Shown piece by piece: positions 1-8,921 of a stretch of 64,000 bases of DNA; positions within the stretch are counted from its first letter, which is position 1, and the number at the start of each line of letters is the position of its first letter. Origin of the DNA: Polynucleobacter sp. IMCC 30228. Lineage in GTDB: Bacteria; Pseudomonadota; Gammaproteobacteria; Burkholderiales; Burkholderiaceae. Below the pieces are notes generated by a model that saw nothing but the letters and a program-made list of their open reading frames with translations, was not told the origin of the DNA and did no database searches. Made by a program: the position numbers and the translations under genes. Location of the stretch: assembly GCF_021395205.1 (NCBI RefSeq), contig NZ_JAJVCS010000001.1, forward strand, positions 62,001 to 126,000, written 5' to 3'.

Positions 1-597
1 ACCTAAGGTAGTTAAGGCGTGGATATTCGATTTGGCTACACGACTATGCACAATATCGCCAATGATGGCGACCTTTAAATTCCGAAAATCGTGCTTAAAA
101 TGGCGCATGGTGTACATATCGAGCAAACCTTGTGTCGGATGCTGATGGCTGCCATCGCCCGCATTAATCACATGCACAAAAGATGGCACATGTTGGGCAA
201 TTTCCATAGGTGCCCGCGAGACATTGTGGCGCACGACTAAGATATCGGCCTGCATGGCAATTAAGTTATCGATGGTGTCGATGAGACTTTCACCCTTGGC
301 TGTTGAAGAGGTTGAAATATCTAAATTGATGACATCGGCCGATAAGCGATTAGCCGCAATTTCAAAAGTCGTACGGGTGCGGGTCGAGTTTTCAAAAAAA
401 AGATTGAAGACACTCTTGCCACGGAGTAATGGCACTTTTTTTACTTCGCGAGCTGGGTCGGTAACGCTCACAAATTGCTGAGCAGTATCGAGAATGTGCA
501 CAATTTGCTCTTTGGGCATTCCCTCCAAGCTTAGTAAATGCGTGAGCTCGCCTGCAGCGTTATTTTGATTGATGATGGGCTTCATATCATTGCTCAT
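1..597 (-). CDS. pyrB: Aspartate carbamoyltransferase catalytic subunit (partial, C-terminus off the left edge)
   Basis: Carbamoylates L-aspartate with carbamoyl phosphate, the committed step of pyrimidine synthesis in the cytoplasm. The 199 N-terminal codons are present. The carbamoyl-phosphate loop [13 protein letters not shown] is visible, followed by KGESLIDT and a run reading [10 protein letters not shown]. The ATG overlaps the pyrR stop by four bases (ATGA), which fixes the start and implies translational coupling. A second in-frame Met lies four codons further in. The gene is intact as far as it can be seen. Confidence 0.96.
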   Translation of the reverse strand, partial: MSNDMKPIINQNNAAGELTHLLSLEGMPKEQIVHILDTAQQFVSVTDPAREVKKVPLLRGKSVFNLFFENSTRTRTTFEIAANRLSADVINLDISTSSTAKGESLIDTIDNLIAMQADILVVRHNVSRAPMEIAQHVPSFVHVINAGDGSHQHPTQGLLDMYTMRHFKHDFRNLKVAIIGDIVHSRVAKSNIHALTTLG

Positions 598-1151
598 GAC
601 TTTGTTCCCGTGCTTACAACGGCGCTACGCTCTTCAATATGAAAATGAAAATGGCCAGTAGCGTCTTTTTCTAACGCTAAAATTTGCTGCTCAGGTAAGT
701 CAATAAACTCGGCCGCAAAATCGGCAGCGATGGGTAATTCGCGTTTACCCCGATCTGCTAACACCATCAATTCCACTTGAGCTGGGCGCCCAAAATCAAA
801 TAGTTCATTTAAAGCGGCGCGCACGGTGCGCCCCGTTGAGAGCACATCATCAATCAAAATAATATGCGCGCCATTCACTTCAAAGGGTAAATGGGTTGGC
901 ATCGAGCTGGCGCTACGCATTGCGCTTAAGCCTTTTTCAGCATAATCATCGCGATGAAAGGCGACATTTATGACGCCAAACTGGGGCAGCGCTAAGTCTT
1001 TTGCTAGACGCTCGGCCAGCCAGGCTCCGCCAACCGCTAGGCCAGCCAAATAAATCATATTGCCTTGGCTCGTGCTTGAAATCAGGCTTTTGCCTGCTAA
1101 GCGCGCTTGTAGTTCGCTTAATAATTTGCGGTACAACGCTTCAGCTTTCAT
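594..1151 (-). CDS. pyrR: PyrR, pyr operon regulator / uracil phosphoribosyltransferase family
   Basis: 185 aa phosphoribosyltransferase-fold protein. The PRPP-binding loop [12 protein letters not shown] lies near residues 98-109, and a [17 protein letters not shown] segment near 34-50 fits the PyrR family. In Gram-positives PyrR is an RNA-binding attenuator. In proteobacteria it sits beside pyrB, where its regulatory role is less clear; it may act mainly as a uracil phosphoribosyltransferase. Its start overlaps the ruvX stop by four bases and its stop overlaps the pyrB start by four bases, so it is the third gene of a yqgE-ruvX-pyrR-pyrB operon. I saw no PyrR-type anti-terminator RNA, because there is no leader between the overlapping genes. 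Confidence 0.93.
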   Translation of the reverse strand: MKAEALYRKLLSELQARLAGKSLISSTSQGNMIYLAGLAVGGAWLAERLAKDLALPQFGVINVAFHRDDYAEKGLSAMRSASSMPTHLPFEVNGAHIILIDDVLSTGRTVRAALNELFDFGRPAQVELMVLADRGKRELPIAADFAAEFIDLPEQQILALEKDATGHFHFHIEERSAVVSTGTKS

Positions 1152-1582
1152 GCTTTATTCTGCTTTACAGGGAATGGGTTTTCTTGAAAATATTGCTCAA
1201 GAATTAAACAGGCTGCATGCGAGTCTAATTGATCTTTGATCTGGGGCGCTAAATTTGGCTCATTTTCGAGCACTGCCGAGGTATAGCGCTCGTCGACCCA
1301 AGCGACTGGCAGAGCAAACCGCCCTTGCAATTGTTGGCCAAAGCGGCGTGCCTTTGCTGTCATGGCATGCTCAGCGCCATCGGGATGTACTGGTAAACCA
1401 ACTGCTAAGCGTGCTGGTTGCCACTCGACTAACAGCTTTTGAATCGCCTCAAAGCCTTGGCCTGTTTGCGTCTGGGTAATTACTGGTAAAGCTTGACTGG
1501 TCTGCGTGAGGGAGTTTCCAATTGCAACACCAATGCGGCGAATTCCATAGTCAAAGGCCATGACCGTAATGGCCTCAGGCAT
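1148..1582 (-). CDS. ruvX: RuvX/YqgF family pre-16S rRNA nuclease (putative Holliday junction resolvase)
   Basis: 144 aa RNase H-fold protein. The first acidic motif MAFDYGIRRIGVAIGN is near residues 8-23. VGLPVHPDG, WVDERYTSA and a C-terminal Asp-Ser-His motif supply the remaining conserved positions. The family processes the 5' end of 16S rRNA in E. coli and was earlier proposed as a Holliday resolvase. I chose the ATG at 1582 over an upstream alternative at 1615 because 1582 gives the normal family N-terminus and overlaps the yqgE stop by only 8 nt. The stop overlaps the pyrR start by four bases. Confidence 0.93.
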   Translation of the reverse strand: MPEAITVMAFDYGIRRIGVAIGNSLTQTSQALPVITQTQTGQGFEAIQKLLVEWQPARLAVGLPVHPDGAEHAMTAKARRFGQQLQGRFALPVAWVDERYTSAVLENEPNLAPQIKDQLDSHAACLILEQYFQENPFPVKQNKA

Positions 1583-2207
1583 GCCCTGCCTCTCCCGATA
1601 AATGGGATAAATCAAAGCCTAAGGATTTCATGGTGCGCTGATAACGCTCTCCGGAAGGGGTATCAAAAATAATATCAACCATACTCTCACGGGGTAGAGG
1701 CACGTTAATCCAACCATTCAGAGCGATTTCTTCTTCGAGCTGACCGGCGCTCCAGCCTGCGTAACCTAAGGTCAGCATAAACTTTTTGGGACCACGCCCT
1801 TGCGCGACCGCTTCAAGAACATCTTTTGACGTGGTCATCGTTAGTCCACCGGGAATCGAGATCGAGGAGGAGTAGGCTAAATCAGCATCGGGCTCGTGCA
1901 AGACAAAACCCCGCTCAACTTGAACTGGGCCACCAAAATAAACTGGCTGATCTAATAAAGGGGCAATTTCTAACTTGAGTTCAATTTTGTCAAATAGACT
2001 GGCTAAATCGACTTCAGTCGGTCGATTGATCACTAAGCCCATCGCCCCTCTTTCAGTATGCTCAAAGAGATAAATAACCGCACCAGCAAAATTGTCATCA
2101 ACCATGCCAGGCATCGCAATTAAGAACTGATTAGCAAGATGTTCGGCTGAATAGGAGTCCGTAGACGCTGGGTCTGAAGCTGAGAAAGCTTGATTAGACG
2201 TACTCAT
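1575..2207 (-). CDS. yqgE: YqgE/AlgH family protein (UPF0301)
   Basis: 210 aa. The family signature is clear: AMPGMVDDNFAGAVIYLFEH near residues 32-51, then GAMGLVINRP and, further on, FGGPVQ. The biochemical function of the family is not established (AlgH was named from alginate regulation in Pseudomonas). The first ~25 residues are Ser/Ala-rich and variable, so the true start could be slightly downstream. It is the first gene of the tight yqgE-ruvX-pyrR-pyrB run, a linkage common in beta- and gammaproteobacteria. Confidence 0.92.
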   Translation of the reverse strand: MSTSNQAFSASDPASTDSYSAEHLANQFLIAMPGMVDDNFAGAVIYLFEHTERGAMGLVINRPTEVDLASLFDKIELKLEIAPLLDQPVYFGGPVQVERGFVLHEPDADLAYSSSISIPGGLTMTTSKDVLEAVAQGRGPKKFMLTLGYAGWSAGQLEEEIALNGWINVPLPRESMVDIIFDTPSGERYQRTMKSLGFDLSHLSGEAGHA

Positions 2208-2228
2208 TGACTTTCATTTTAGCAAATC

Positions 2229-3020
2229 CTAAATCTTTCCGGTAAGCCAATATCCCACTAAACCAACAGTTTCATGTAAAAAAGTGGCCCATTGTTGCGC
2301 CCCATGAGTGATGTCAAAACCCGTCCAATCGAGATAACTGCGAGTTTGATAGTCCACTGGAAAAGGTAAGACAGTAATGCCTTGCTGCTTAAAAATCTGG
2401 GTTGAGCGCAGCATATGGCTGGCAGAAGTCAATAAAATCCAGGGCTGGTCAGCTCCACCTGCTTCAATGAGTAGCGGCTTTAGCAGCACCGCATTTTCAT
2501 AAGTATTGCGTGAACGCCCCTCAAAATAACCGCGATGAGCACCTAAACCTTGCTCTTGAATCAGTTGTTTAAAGGCCTCGGCTTCGGGCATGCCCTGCGG
2601 CGATAAGTCGCCTGAACTTCCCGTAAAGATATAAGGTAAATTGGGATACAGACGCATTAATTCAAATGCTTTGGTTGCTCGCTCGGCAGCCGAACCTAGG
2701 GAAACCTGCTGGCGATCGCTAGTAGTATCGCCGTCAATTGCCCCGCCTAAAATAATTAAGCCACCCACCTTATCGGGCTGGAGGGTCTTTAAATCTATCG
2801 GTGAAATGGCATTTTCAAGGGCTCTTAAAGGTAATTCGGATAGGGGTAAATAGCCAATAATAAAAAATCCGATCAGCGTCATTTGCAGGAAGCGTTTGCA
2901 AAGTGCATATTTTCTTAAGAGCAAAAATAGCAAGGCAAATAAAACGCTAAGCAAAATCAAATTGAGCGGTTCAATGCAAAATTGGGTAATTTTGCTAGCA
3001 ATAAAAAATAAGGTATCCAT
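2229..3020 (-). CDS. YdcF/ElyC-like membrane protein (DUF218 domain)
   Basis: 263 aa. Two hydrophobic segments near residues 15-35 and 45-60 anchor the N-terminus. A DUF218 domain follows, with IILGGAI, the FTGSSGDLSPQGMPEAEAF region, a 'SRNTYENA' motif and a late 'TSASHMLRS' motif. Homologues such as ElyC/YcbC and YdcF affect envelope processes (ElyC influences lipid-carrier availability), but no specific reaction can be assigned here. It ends 21 bp before the yqgE start on the same strand, so it may be the promoter-proximal gene of that operon. Confidence 0.85.
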   Translation of the reverse strand: MDTLFFIASKITQFCIEPLNLILLSVLFALLFLLLRKYALCKRFLQMTLIGFFIIGYLPLSELPLRALENAISPIDLKTLQPDKVGGLIILGGAIDGDTTSDRQQVSLGSAAERATKAFELMRLYPNLPYIFTGSSGDLSPQGMPEAEAFKQLIQEQGLGAHRGYFEGRSRNTYENAVLLKPLLIEAGGADQPWILLTSASHMLRSTQIFKQQGITVLPFPVDYQTRSYLDWTGFDITHGAQQWATFLHETVGLVGYWLTGKI

Positions 3021-3096
3021 GAGCCTAATCTTAGTGGATATAGCTTGGCCAGTGCCGAATACACGCCATTAGCCAATTAGCTCTAAGATAGTGGCT

Positions 3097-4602
3097 ATGA
3101 GCAATGGAACCTCCCGCAAAGGCCTCGTTTGGTTGCGCCGTGATTTACGTCTCTATGACCATGCAGCACTTAAGCATGCTTTAGCCGAGTGTCAAGCGGT
3201 CTATTTCTGCTTTATTTTTGACACCGATATTCTTGATCAGCTGCCGGGCCAACAGAGTAATCTCGGCCTTTCTAAATCTGCCCTGCTCAAGTTTGATCGA
3301 CGCGTTGATTTTATTTGGCAAAGTCTTGCCGAAATCGACCTTGAATTGCGCAACCAAGGTAGTGGCTTAATTGTTCGACACGGTAAAGCTGTTGAGGAAT
3401 TACCCCTGCTAGCTACAGCGTTGGGAGTAAGCGCGGTGTACGCTAATAGTGACTACGAGCCATCTGCAATTGCACGTGATGTAAGCATGGCTAAAACGCT
3501 TGCTAAAAATGATATTGGCTTTTATGAATTTAAAGACCAAGTTATTTTTGAGAAAAAAGAAATTCTGACGAATTCCAATACGGTATTTTCAGTTTTTACT
3601 CCCTACAAAAATAACTGGCTGCGTAGTTTGCGTGAAATTGATTTAGCCCCGCATGACTGCCTGCCAAAAGCCGGTCAATTTGCCCGTCTTCCCAAGGCTT
3701 TCGATTTAGGACTGCCTTCATTAGCATCTTTGGGCTTTCTACCCACCGGTCTCGAGCAGTATTTGCCAGCAGGTAGTAAAGGTGGAGAATTATTTTTAAA
3801 TGATTTTTTAAAGCGCATTGACCAATACCAAATTGGGCGTGATTTTCCAGCGCTAAAAGGAGTGAGCTATCTTTCAACCCATCTCCGTTTTGGGACGCTC
3901 TCCATCCGCGGTCTAGTACGTGAAGCCCATCGGCGCATGTTGGCAGGGAGCTTAGGAGCAACTACCTGGCTTGGTGAACTGATTTGGCGTGATTTTTATT
4001 TTATGATTCTGGCTAATCACCCCCGCCTAGCCAATGGGGCTGCTTTTAAACCTGATTACGACAAAATAGTTTGGGAAAGTGGCCCCCAAGCAAAGAAATT
4101 ATTTACTGCTTGGTGCGAAGGCAAAACCGGCTACCCATTGGTAGATGCAGCAATGCACCAACTCAACCAAAGTGGTTATATGCATAATCGCTTACGCATG
4201 GTGGTAGCCAGCTTTCTCAGCAAAGATTTAGGACTCGATTGGCGCTGGGGCGAAGCTTACTTTGCCGCCCATTTAACTGATTTTGAATTGGCTTCCAATA
4301 ACGGGGGCTGGCAATGGGCGTCTTCATCGGGCTGTGACTCTCAACCCTATTTTAGAATTTTCAACCCGATTACTCAGTCAGAGCGTTTTGATGCACAAGG
4401 TAATTTTATTCGGCGCTACATACCTGCTTTAAGCAAACTCTCCAATAAATCGATTCATGCGCCATGGTTGGCTGGTCATATTGAACTTGAAGCCGCAGGA
4501 ATTCTGCTTGGCCGCGATTACCCAGAACCGATCGTCGATCACGATGTCGCTAGAAAAAATACCTTAATCCGTTATAGCGTGGTGAAAAAAGTTGCCCCAT
4601 AA
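3097..4602 (+). CDS. phrB: Deoxyribodipyrimidine photo-lyase (class I, CPD photolyase type)
   Basis: About 501 aa flavoprotein that reverses UV cyclobutane pyrimidine dimers with blue light. The N-terminal antenna domain opens with LVWLRRDLRLYDHAAL. The C-terminal FAD domain carries STHLRFGTLS, WLGELIWRDFYF, GYPLVDAAM, NNGGWQWASSSGCD and a closing FNP motif. A GTG two codons earlier (3091) is an alternative start; neither has a strong ribosome site. It is divergent from the YdcF-like gene over about 75 bp and is followed 31 bp later by apaH. Light-dependent repair suits an organism of sunlit water that also carries photosynthesis genes. Confidence 0.96.
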   Translation: MSNGTSRKGLVWLRRDLRLYDHAALKHALAECQAVYFCFIFDTDILDQLPGQQSNLGLSKSALLKFDRRVDFIWQSLAEIDLELRNQGSGLIVRHGKAVEELPLLATALGVSAVYANSDYEPSAIARDVSMAKTLAKNDIGFYEFKDQVIFEKKEILTNSNTVFSVFTPYKNNWLRSLREIDLAPHDCLPKAGQFARLPKAFDLGLPSLASLGFLPTGLEQYLPAGSKGGELFLNDFLKRIDQYQIGRDFPALKGVSYLSTHLRFGTLSIRGLVREAHRRMLAGSLGATTWLGELIWRDFYFMILANHPRLANGAAFKPDYDKIVWESGPQAKKLFTAWCEGKTGYPLVDAAMHQLNQSGYMHNRLRMVVASFLSKDLGLDWRWGEAYFAAHLTDFELASNNGGWQWASSSGCDSQPYFRIFNPITQSERFDAQGNFIRRYIPALSKLSNKSIHAPWLAGHIELEAAGILLGRDYPEPIVDHDVARKNTLIRYSVVKKVAP

Positions 4603-4633
4603 TATGTTTACTTGAAATCGTTAGAATACCCTT

Positions 4634-5464
4634 ATGACCAAAATTTATGCGGTGGGTGATTTACAAGGCTGTTCTGCTCAGCTAGATGACCTAATGAGTA
4701 TTCTGCCGGAAGGGGCTAAGCTCATTTGCTTAGGTGATTTGGTTAATCGCGGTCCCGATTCGCTGGGTACTTTACGGCGGCTGAAATCATGGCAAGAGGC
4801 AGGCAAGGTGGAGTGCATTTTAGGTAACCATGACCTGAATTTATTAGCCCGTGATGCCGGTTTGCGTGGGCCTAAGGCACTCGATACCCTCGATGACATT
4901 CTGAACGCCCCCGACCGCGCCGAGTTAATTGATTGGTTGCGCTATCGGCCAATGGCGCTGAGTAATGGCAAGGCCTTATTTGTGCACGCTGGTGTTTTAC
5001 CCCAATGGGATTTACAGCAAACCCTAGAGTGTGCGAATGAAGTAGAAAAAGCCCTGCGCAAAAAAAATAATCGTGATTTTTTAGCGAATATGTATGGCAA
5101 TACCCCGAATCAATGGAAATCCTCTCTCAAGGGTGTAGACCGCTTACGGGTCACGACGAATGCCCTGACCCGCCTTCGCTTTTGTACTCCACAAGGAGAA
5201 ATGGAATTTGATAGTAGCGAAGGGGTTGCTACCCCACCCTTAGGTTGTGTGCCTTGGTTTAATGTACCCAGCCGCAAAACACGGAATGTGCAAATCTTTT
5301 TTGGTCACTGGTCTACGCTTGGTTTACTCGCTCGTAAAAATACTGTTTGTCTCGATACCGGCTGCGTCTGGGGGGGCAAACTAACTGCGGCTGAAATTAA
5401 CAGTAGAGGCTCAAAGTTAGACTTGCTTACCGTCGATGGCTTTGATCACCCGGTAAAAATGTAA
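4634..5464 (+). CDS. apaH: Symmetrical bis(5'-nucleosyl)-tetraphosphatase (Ap4A hydrolase)
   Basis: 276 aa calcineurin-like metallophosphatase that cleaves Ap4A symmetrically to two ADP and in E. coli also removes Np4 RNA caps. The metal ligands are visible in order: GDLQGC near residue 8, GDLVNRGPDSL near 33, GNHDLNLL near 63, and FVHAGVLPQWD near 115. Length matches the family. It lies 31 bp after the photolyase on the same strand and faces hemL, with a gap of only 22 bp. Confidence 0.96.
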   Translation: MTKIYAVGDLQGCSAQLDDLMSILPEGAKLICLGDLVNRGPDSLGTLRRLKSWQEAGKVECILGNHDLNLLARDAGLRGPKALDTLDDILNAPDRAELIDWLRYRPMALSNGKALFVHAGVLPQWDLQQTLECANEVEKALRKKNNRDFLANMYGNTPNQWKSSLKGVDRLRVTTNALTRLRFCTPQGEMEFDSSEGVATPPLGCVPWFNVPSRKTRNVQIFFGHWSTLGLLARKNTVCLDTGCVWGGKLTAAEINSRGSKLDLLTVDGFDHPVKM

Positions 5465-5486
5465 TACAGGTATTTTTTACTGCGTT

Positions 5487-6782
5487 TCATTTTAGCGTTT
5501 GCATTGCCTGCTCAGTAGCTACCAAGACTTTGTCGATGATGGCGTTGTCATGGGCAATCGATGTAAAGCCTGCCTCATAGGCCGAAGGCGCTAAATATAC
5601 CCCCTCATTCAGCATCGCATGAAAAAATTGTTTAAATTGCTCGATGTTTGATTGAGTAACAGCAGCAAAGGAGGTGGGCACCTCTTGGGCAAAATAGATG
5701 CCGAACATACCCCCAATACTATCTACCGCAAGTGGCACACCGTGTTTTTGGGCAACGGCCTGCATGCCAGACATCAGCTTTGCAGTTTGGGTACCCAAGC
5801 AGTCAAAAAAACCTGTACGGGAAATAATTTCTAAAGTCTTTAAGCCCGCTGCTACTGCCACGGGATTACCCGATAAGGTACCAGCCTGATACACATTACC
5901 TAGGGGCGCCAGCTTTGCCATGATGTCTTTTTTACCGCCAAACGCAGCCATGGGCATGCCACCACCCATGACCTTTCCCAAACAGGTGAGATCGGGAGTT
6001 ATTCCTTGTAAGGATTGTGCTCCACCCAGAGCTACACGAAAACCCGTCATCACTTCGTCGTAAATAAGTACGCTGCCATACTGCTGAGTCAAATTACGCA
6101 CAGCTGCCAAAAATTCTGCTGAAGGACGAATTAAATTCATATTGCCGGCAATGGGCTCGAGAATAACTGCAGCAATTTGATTGCCGTTGCACCGAAAAGC
6201 TTCTTCAAGGGCAGCACAATCGTTGTAAGGCAAGACTAAAGTGTGCTTCACCACATCTTGTGGCACACCGCTTGAGGATGGAGCATTTTGCGTTGAATCG
6301 GCAAAAGTTAATAAACCTGATCCCGCTTTAACTAAAAGACTATCGGCGTGGCCATGATAGCAACCCTCGAATTTCACAATTAGATCGCGACCCGTATAAC
6401 CACGTGCTAAACGCAAAGCACTCATGGTGGCTTCTGTGCCACTAGATACCATCCGCACCTGCTCAACGCTGGGCATTAATTCACAAATACGCTCGGCTAA
6501 CTCAACTTCACCGGCAGTTGGAGCCCCATAACTAAAACCAGTGGTGGCGGCCTTGTGTACCGCCTCGACCACTTCTGGATGCCCGTGCCCAACAATCATT
6601 GGCCCCCAAGACATGATGAGGTCGATATATTGTTTGCCGTCAGCGTCCCAAAAATATGGTCCCAAGGCTTTTTGAATAAACCGCGGCGTGCCGCCCACTT
6701 GCCGAAATGCCCTTACTGGTGAGTTAACTCCACCAGGGATGGTTTTTTGCGCGCGCTCAAAGAGGATTTCGTTTTGGTTCAT
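5487..6782 (-). CDS. hemL: Glutamate-1-semialdehyde 2,1-aminomutase
   Basis: 431 aa PLP enzyme making 5-aminolevulinate from glutamate-1-semialdehyde, the C5 entry to haem and bacteriochlorophyll. The start [20 protein letters not shown] is typical. [20 protein letters not shown], the [10 protein letters not shown] motif, YDEVMTGFR and the PLP lysine in [11 protein letters not shown] (Lys270) are all present. Its ATG shares one base with the stop of the rubredoxin gene (TAATG), so translation is probably coupled. It matters here because the same genome must feed both haem and bacteriochlorophyll. Confidence 0.97.
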   Translation of the reverse strand: MNQNEILFERAQKTIPGGVNSPVRAFRQVGGTPRFIQKALGPYFWDADGKQYIDLIMSWGPMIVGHGHPEVVEAVHKAATTGFSYGAPTAGEVELAERICELMPSVEQVRMVSSGTEATMSALRLARGYTGRDLIVKFEGCYHGHADSLLVKAGSGLLTFADSTQNAPSSSGVPQDVVKHTLVLPYNDCAALEEAFRCNGNQIAAVILEPIAGNMNLIRPSAEFLAAVRNLTQQYGSVLIYDEVMTGFRVALGGAQSLQGITPDLTCLGKVMGGGMPMAAFGGKKDIMAKLAPLGNVYQAGTLSGNPVAVAAGLKTLEIISRTGFFDCLGTQTAKLMSGMQAVAQKHGVPLAVDSIGGMFGIYFAQEVPTSFAAVTQSNIEQFKQFFHAMLNEGVYLAPSAYEAGFTSIAHDNAIIDKVLVATEQAMQTLK

Positions 6783-6946
6783 TAAATGGCCATCATCTCA
6801 AAATCATCTTTACGGGCGCCACATTCTGGGCAAGTCCAATTCATGGGGATATCTTGCCAAAGTGTGCCAGCAGCAATGCCATCATCTGGCAAGCCAGTTG
6901 CCTCGTCATAAATCCATCCACAAATAAGACACATATATGTTTTCAA
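6782..6946 (-). CDS. Rubredoxin (54 aa, TTG start)
   Basis: A small iron protein. The translation of positions 6946 down to 6782 has both Cys knuckles: [10 protein letters not shown] near residues 6-15 and [12 protein letters not shown] near 39-50, which is diagnostic of rubredoxin with one Fe bound by four Cys. The start is a TTG preceded by GGAG at about nine bases; the alternative ATG four codons in would begin right at the first Cys. The stop overlaps the hemL start by one base. The partner protein cannot be told from the sequence. Confidence 0.93.
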   Translation of the reverse strand: MKTYMCLICGWIYDEATGLPDDGIAAGTLWQDIPMNWTCPECGARKDDFEMMAI

Positions 6947-7017
6947 TGCAAGTTACTCCAAGTACTTTTTAATTATGACAAGTCGGTTAAAAAAATCGAG
7001 GCGAAAGCACCATCAAT

Positions 7018-8460
7018 TTACTTCGGATTCATTTTAAAACGAAATAAGCGGCACTCTAGGGGACCATTAAATAAAGGCGTGCGGCGGGACTCTTTAATCC
7101 GTAGTTGCCCAGGAAGAGCCATGTCGGTAGTTAATATAAAGACCTCCCAGCCACCAAAGTCATCTTTTAAATGCTGACCAAATTGCTGCAAGAACAAGGT
7201 AAATTGTGGGTCTAATTCAGCTTCGGCTTGTAAGGCTTTAAGCGATTCCCGGCTAGAGCGCTTAGCGCCTTGGCGGCCCGTTTCCGTATTCGCTTCATAG
7301 TAGGCGTGAACCTCATCACGATCATCTCGGTTCTCGCTATTCTCGCCTCTCCCCCCCTGAATTGCTAGACGTTCGCCATACGGTGGATTTAATAGCATGA
7401 GGGGCTCACCGCTCGACTCGCTTGCTATCGCTGGTGGCTTACTGACTAAAGCGTCAACCTGACGTACCAGAGGCATTCCTGGTAAGTGAGCACGCTGCCA
7501 ATTGCCTTTACACATATTGACGAGCTGCTCATTAATATCGCTGCCGCTAATGCATAAACTTTGCGCTGTCGGAAAACGCTGTTGGCCCTCCGCCATCTGA
7601 GCTAGAGCGGCAAGACAAATATTTTCCCAATGCTGTAATTCGGTTTGCACCATAAATGGTTTTAAGCGCTGAAATCCAAAACCATCCGCGGCATTGACTA
7701 GTGGGCGATAGGCTAAGCGACTTGGTTTTGGGGTCGCCTTACCTTGACGCTCATATAAACCCGCCCGCATTGCGCCTGCTGGCACCTGCAAAGCTATTTG
7801 TGCAGCTTCAATTAAAAAAGTACCGCTGCCGCACATTGGATCAAATAAGGTTTGCCCTGCTTGCCAGCCTGTAAGGGTCAAAATACCTGCTGCTAAATTC
7901 TCTTTTAAAGGTGCGTCACCTTTCTCATCGCGCCAGCCTCTTTTAAATAAAGCTTCCCCGGAAGTATCGAGATAGACCGTTAATTGAGTTGCACTTAAAT
8001 GCGCCTGAACTCGCACTTGCGGAAATGCAGTATCAATATTCGGGCGCTCACCACTCACTTCTCGCAGCCGATCGACAATCGCATCTTTAATTCGTAAGGT
8101 AGCGAAATTTAAACTTTTTAATGGTGAACGATGCGCCGTTACGTCAACCCGCAAAGTTTGTTGGGCACTAAACCAGTCTTCCCAAGCTAAACCGCGCGTT
8201 AAGCGATATAAATCATCCTCTTGGCGATAACTCGCTTCAGCCAGTTGTAACAACACTCGGCTAGCAATTCGCGCATGCAGGTTTAAGACCATCGCCCCTG
8301 CTAATGGGGCTGCTAAGCCAACTCCTCCCGTGGGGCTCGTGGGCGCTGGATCAATCAGCCATTGCCCTAGGGCCTTAGCTGCTGGCATGCTAGCAATGGT
8401 ATTTAATTCCTGCGTTAAGGCGCCCTCAAGGCCGCCTGGGCAAACTACGAAAAAGCGCAT
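7018..8460 (-). CDS. rlmL: THUMP-domain 23S rRNA guanine-N2 methyltransferase (RlmL N-terminal type)
   Basis: 480 aa SAM-dependent methyltransferase of the YcbY/RlmL (m2G2445) family, without the RlmK half found in the fused E. coli protein. An N-terminal THUMP region is followed by the DPMCGSGTFLIEAA SAM loop near residue 208 and the catalytic NPPYGERL near 358-365. Directly after it comes a strongly polar insert with many Gly, Asn, Asp and Arg residues before the C-terminal helix, which is not typical. It is the last gene of the bamE-to-rlmL run, 26 bp after hemJ. Confidence 0.9.
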   Translation of the reverse strand: MRFFVVCPGGLEGALTQELNTIASMPAAKALGQWLIDPAPTSPTGGVGLAAPLAGAMVLNLHARIASRVLLQLAEASYRQEDDLYRLTRGLAWEDWFSAQQTLRVDVTAHRSPLKSLNFATLRIKDAIVDRLREVSGERPNIDTAFPQVRVQAHLSATQLTVYLDTSGEALFKRGWRDEKGDAPLKENLAAGILTLTGWQAGQTLFDPMCGSGTFLIEAAQIALQVPAGAMRAGLYERQGKATPKPSRLAYRPLVNAADGFGFQRLKPFMVQTELQHWENICLAALAQMAEGQQRFPTAQSLCISGSDINEQLVNMCKGNWQRAHLPGMPLVRQVDALVSKPPAIASESSGEPLMLLNPPYGERLAIQGGRGENSENRDDRDEVHAYYEANTETGRQGAKRSSRESLKALQAEAELDPQFTLFLQQFGQHLKDDFGGWEVFILTTDMALPGQLRIKESRRTPLFNGPLECRLFRFKMNPK

Positions 8461-8486
8461 GGGTCTCGCATGAAAAAATATCTCTT

Positions 8487-8915
8487 TTATAAAGGTTTGA
8501 TGACAACTAGCGCAACCACCACAAGTAATAAGATAACGGGCGCTTCATTAAACCAGCGATACCATCGATGCGAATGGGTATTGGTACCTAAGCGAAACTG
8601 TTTTAATAATTTTCCGCAGGCATGGTGATAGCCCAAAATAATTAACACAAAGAAAATTTTAAGATGCATCCATGTCATGCCCATGCCAATGCCAAAATAG
8701 AGCCACAGCAATAAGCCCAAAAGAACCGCTGGCACCATCAAAATAGTCATAAACCGATAGAGGCGCCCCGCCATTCCTAATAAACGCTCGTAGGTCTTAG
8801 GGTCAGCTTCGCTGGCTAAATTAACAAAGATACGCGGTAAATAAAATAAACCTGCAAACCATGAAGTAATTAAAACGATATGGAATGTTTTAGTCCAAAG
8901 ATAAGCGTTTCCCAT
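8487..8915 (-). CDS. hemJ: HemJ-type protoporphyrinogen IX oxidase (UPF0093/CopD-like membrane protein)
   Basis: 142 aa with four predicted membrane helices. It starts YLWTKTFHIVLITSWFAGLF with the conserved His, then MHLKIFFVLIILGYHHACGK, and ends WFNEAPVILLLVVVALVV. This pattern matches HemJ, which oxidises protoporphyrinogen IX to protoporphyrin IX, the last step shared by haem and bacteriochlorophyll. It starts 6 bp after the proA stop. I infer function from family resemblance; CopD-family proteins of unknown role are the alternative. Confidence 0.85.
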   Translation of the reverse strand: MGNAYLWTKTFHIVLITSWFAGLFYLPRIFVNLASEADPKTYERLLGMAGRLYRFMTILMVPAVLLGLLLWLYFGIGMGMTWMHLKIFFVLIILGYHHACGKLLKQFRLGTNTHSHRWYRWFNEAPVILLLVVVALVVIKPL

Positions 8916-8921
8916 AAGATC

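Noticed and set aside
224..481. 85-codon plus-strand frame over pyrB
   Set aside because: Exact antisense of a conserved PyrB segment; shadow frame.
6688..7177. Plus-strand frames across the hemL-rubredoxin-rlmL junctions
   Set aside because: They are antisense to rubredoxin and flanking genes, and the minus-strand rubredoxin has both cysteine knuckles.
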